Part shown: one piece after another, positions 63,735 to 64,000 of the stretch
Layout: the number at the start of each line of letters is the position of its first letter
Numbering within the stretch: the first letter of the stretch is position 1
Assembly (NCBI GenBank): GCA_001972305.1
Contig: BDDD01000174.1
Coordinates: 306,331-370,330, forward strand
Source: Cephalotus follicularis
Taxonomy: Eukaryota; Streptophyta; Magnoliopsida; Oxalidales; Cephalotaceae
Direction: 5' to 3'
DNA: 64,000 nt
The notes under the pieces: model-generated
What the model was told of the DNA's origin: nothing
Database searches by the model: none
What the model saw: only the letters and a program-made list of their open reading frames with translations
Translations under genes and position numbers: made by a program

Positions 63735-64000
63735 ATGGAGAAAAGCAAAGTCTTGATTATAGGGGGTACTGGATACTTGGGGAAGAGATTGGTGAAGGCA
63801 AGTTTAGCTCAGGGTCACCAAACATATGTGCTTCATAGGACAGAGATCGGTGTTGATATTGAGAAAGTGCAGATGCTCTTGTCATTCAAGGAACAAGGAG
63901 CCCATCTCGTGTCGGGTTCTTTTAATGATTATCAAAGCCTTGTCAGTGCTGTCAAATTAGTTGATGTTGTTATTTGTGCAATATCTGGCGTCCACATTAG
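63735..64000 (+). CDS. PLR: Pinoresinol-lariciresinol reductase-like protein, N-terminal 88 codons
   Basis: ATG 63,735 opens a frame to the window end (88 codons plus 2 bases, no stop). The start MEKSKVLIIGGTGYLGKRLV carries the NADPH-binding glycine motif GGTGYLG (residues 10-16) of the atypical short-chain reductases (isoflavone-reductase-like, PIP family). TYVLHRTEIGVDIEKVQMLL, GAHLVSGSFNDY and VDVVICAISGVHI follow the pinoresinol-lariciresinol reductase pattern more closely than isoflavone or phenylcoumaran benzylic ether reductase. Such enzymes reduce pinoresinol to lariciresinol and secoisolariciresinol with NADPH in the cytosol (lignan pathway). The catalytic Lys region lies beyond the window. 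Codon use is ordinary and nothing suggests a pseudogene. The final AG could precede an intron. Pinoresinol reductase is the closest alternative. Confidence 0.88.
   Translation, partial: MEKSKVLIIGGTGYLGKRLVKASLAQGHQTYVLHRTEIGVDIEKVQMLLSFKEQGAHLVSGSFNDYQSLVSAVKLVDVVICAISGVHI

Overview
The window is nuclear DNA from a flowering plant, almost certainly a dicot. About 97% of it (1 to about 61,600) is nested LTR retrotransposons of both superfamilies (Ty1/copia and Ty3/gypsy). The only host gene is at the right edge: the start of a pinoresinol-lariciresinol reductase-like gene (63,735-64,000, + strand), which points to a lignan-making plant. Retrotransposon coding regions carry plant lineage motifs and tRNA-Met primer sites (TGGTATCAGAG). 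No tRNA, rRNA, CRISPR or prokaryotic gene was seen.

The nesting can be read from split genes, LTR ends and target-site duplications (TSDs). Outermost is an old Tat-like gypsy remnant (57,018-61,620) with a broken antisense ORF and an LTR-like end, cut by a solo LTR (57,306-59,987, TSD ATATC). Copia element 1 (SIRE/Maximus-like, minus, 6,622-57,017) abuts it. Element 1 is hit on the left by gypsy element A (1-6,621) and inside by solo LTRs at 7,738-10,609, 12,143-14,541 (TSD AGAGT) and 18,905-21,351 + 54,673-54,729. That last solo LTR is split by copia element 2 (plus, 21,352-54,672), a gag-only element. Element 2 holds a solo LTR (23,129-25,849, TSD GTGGA) and copia element 3 (minus, 27,459-53,554, TSD CTAAA). 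Element 3 holds gypsy element 6 (29,406-35,716, TSD AGTCC) and a scrambled Ty3 mosaic, element 4 (about 39,263-50,672), which itself holds gypsy element 5 (39,703-47,246).

Elements 1 and 3 follow the same minus-strand plan: LTR, gag, protease, integrase, RT/RNase H, spacer, extra envelope-like ORF, LTR. Element 6 keeps an uninterrupted 813-codon ORF that fuses gag to the end of RNase H and a full integrase, with protease and RT removed in frame. Element 5 is a relative with similar internal losses.

The most unusual signal is not a gene. Nearly every LTR family here carries clusters of short palindromes with a GTYRAC core and family-specific arms: CAGTCGACTG, AAAGACGTCGACGTCTTT, AAAGCGTCGACGCTT and GCGTTAACGC. 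The AAAGCGTCGAC type occurs in both a gypsy LTR and two copia LTRs. In copia elements 1 and 3 the LTR motif type reappears in the spacer just upstream of the envelope-like ORF.
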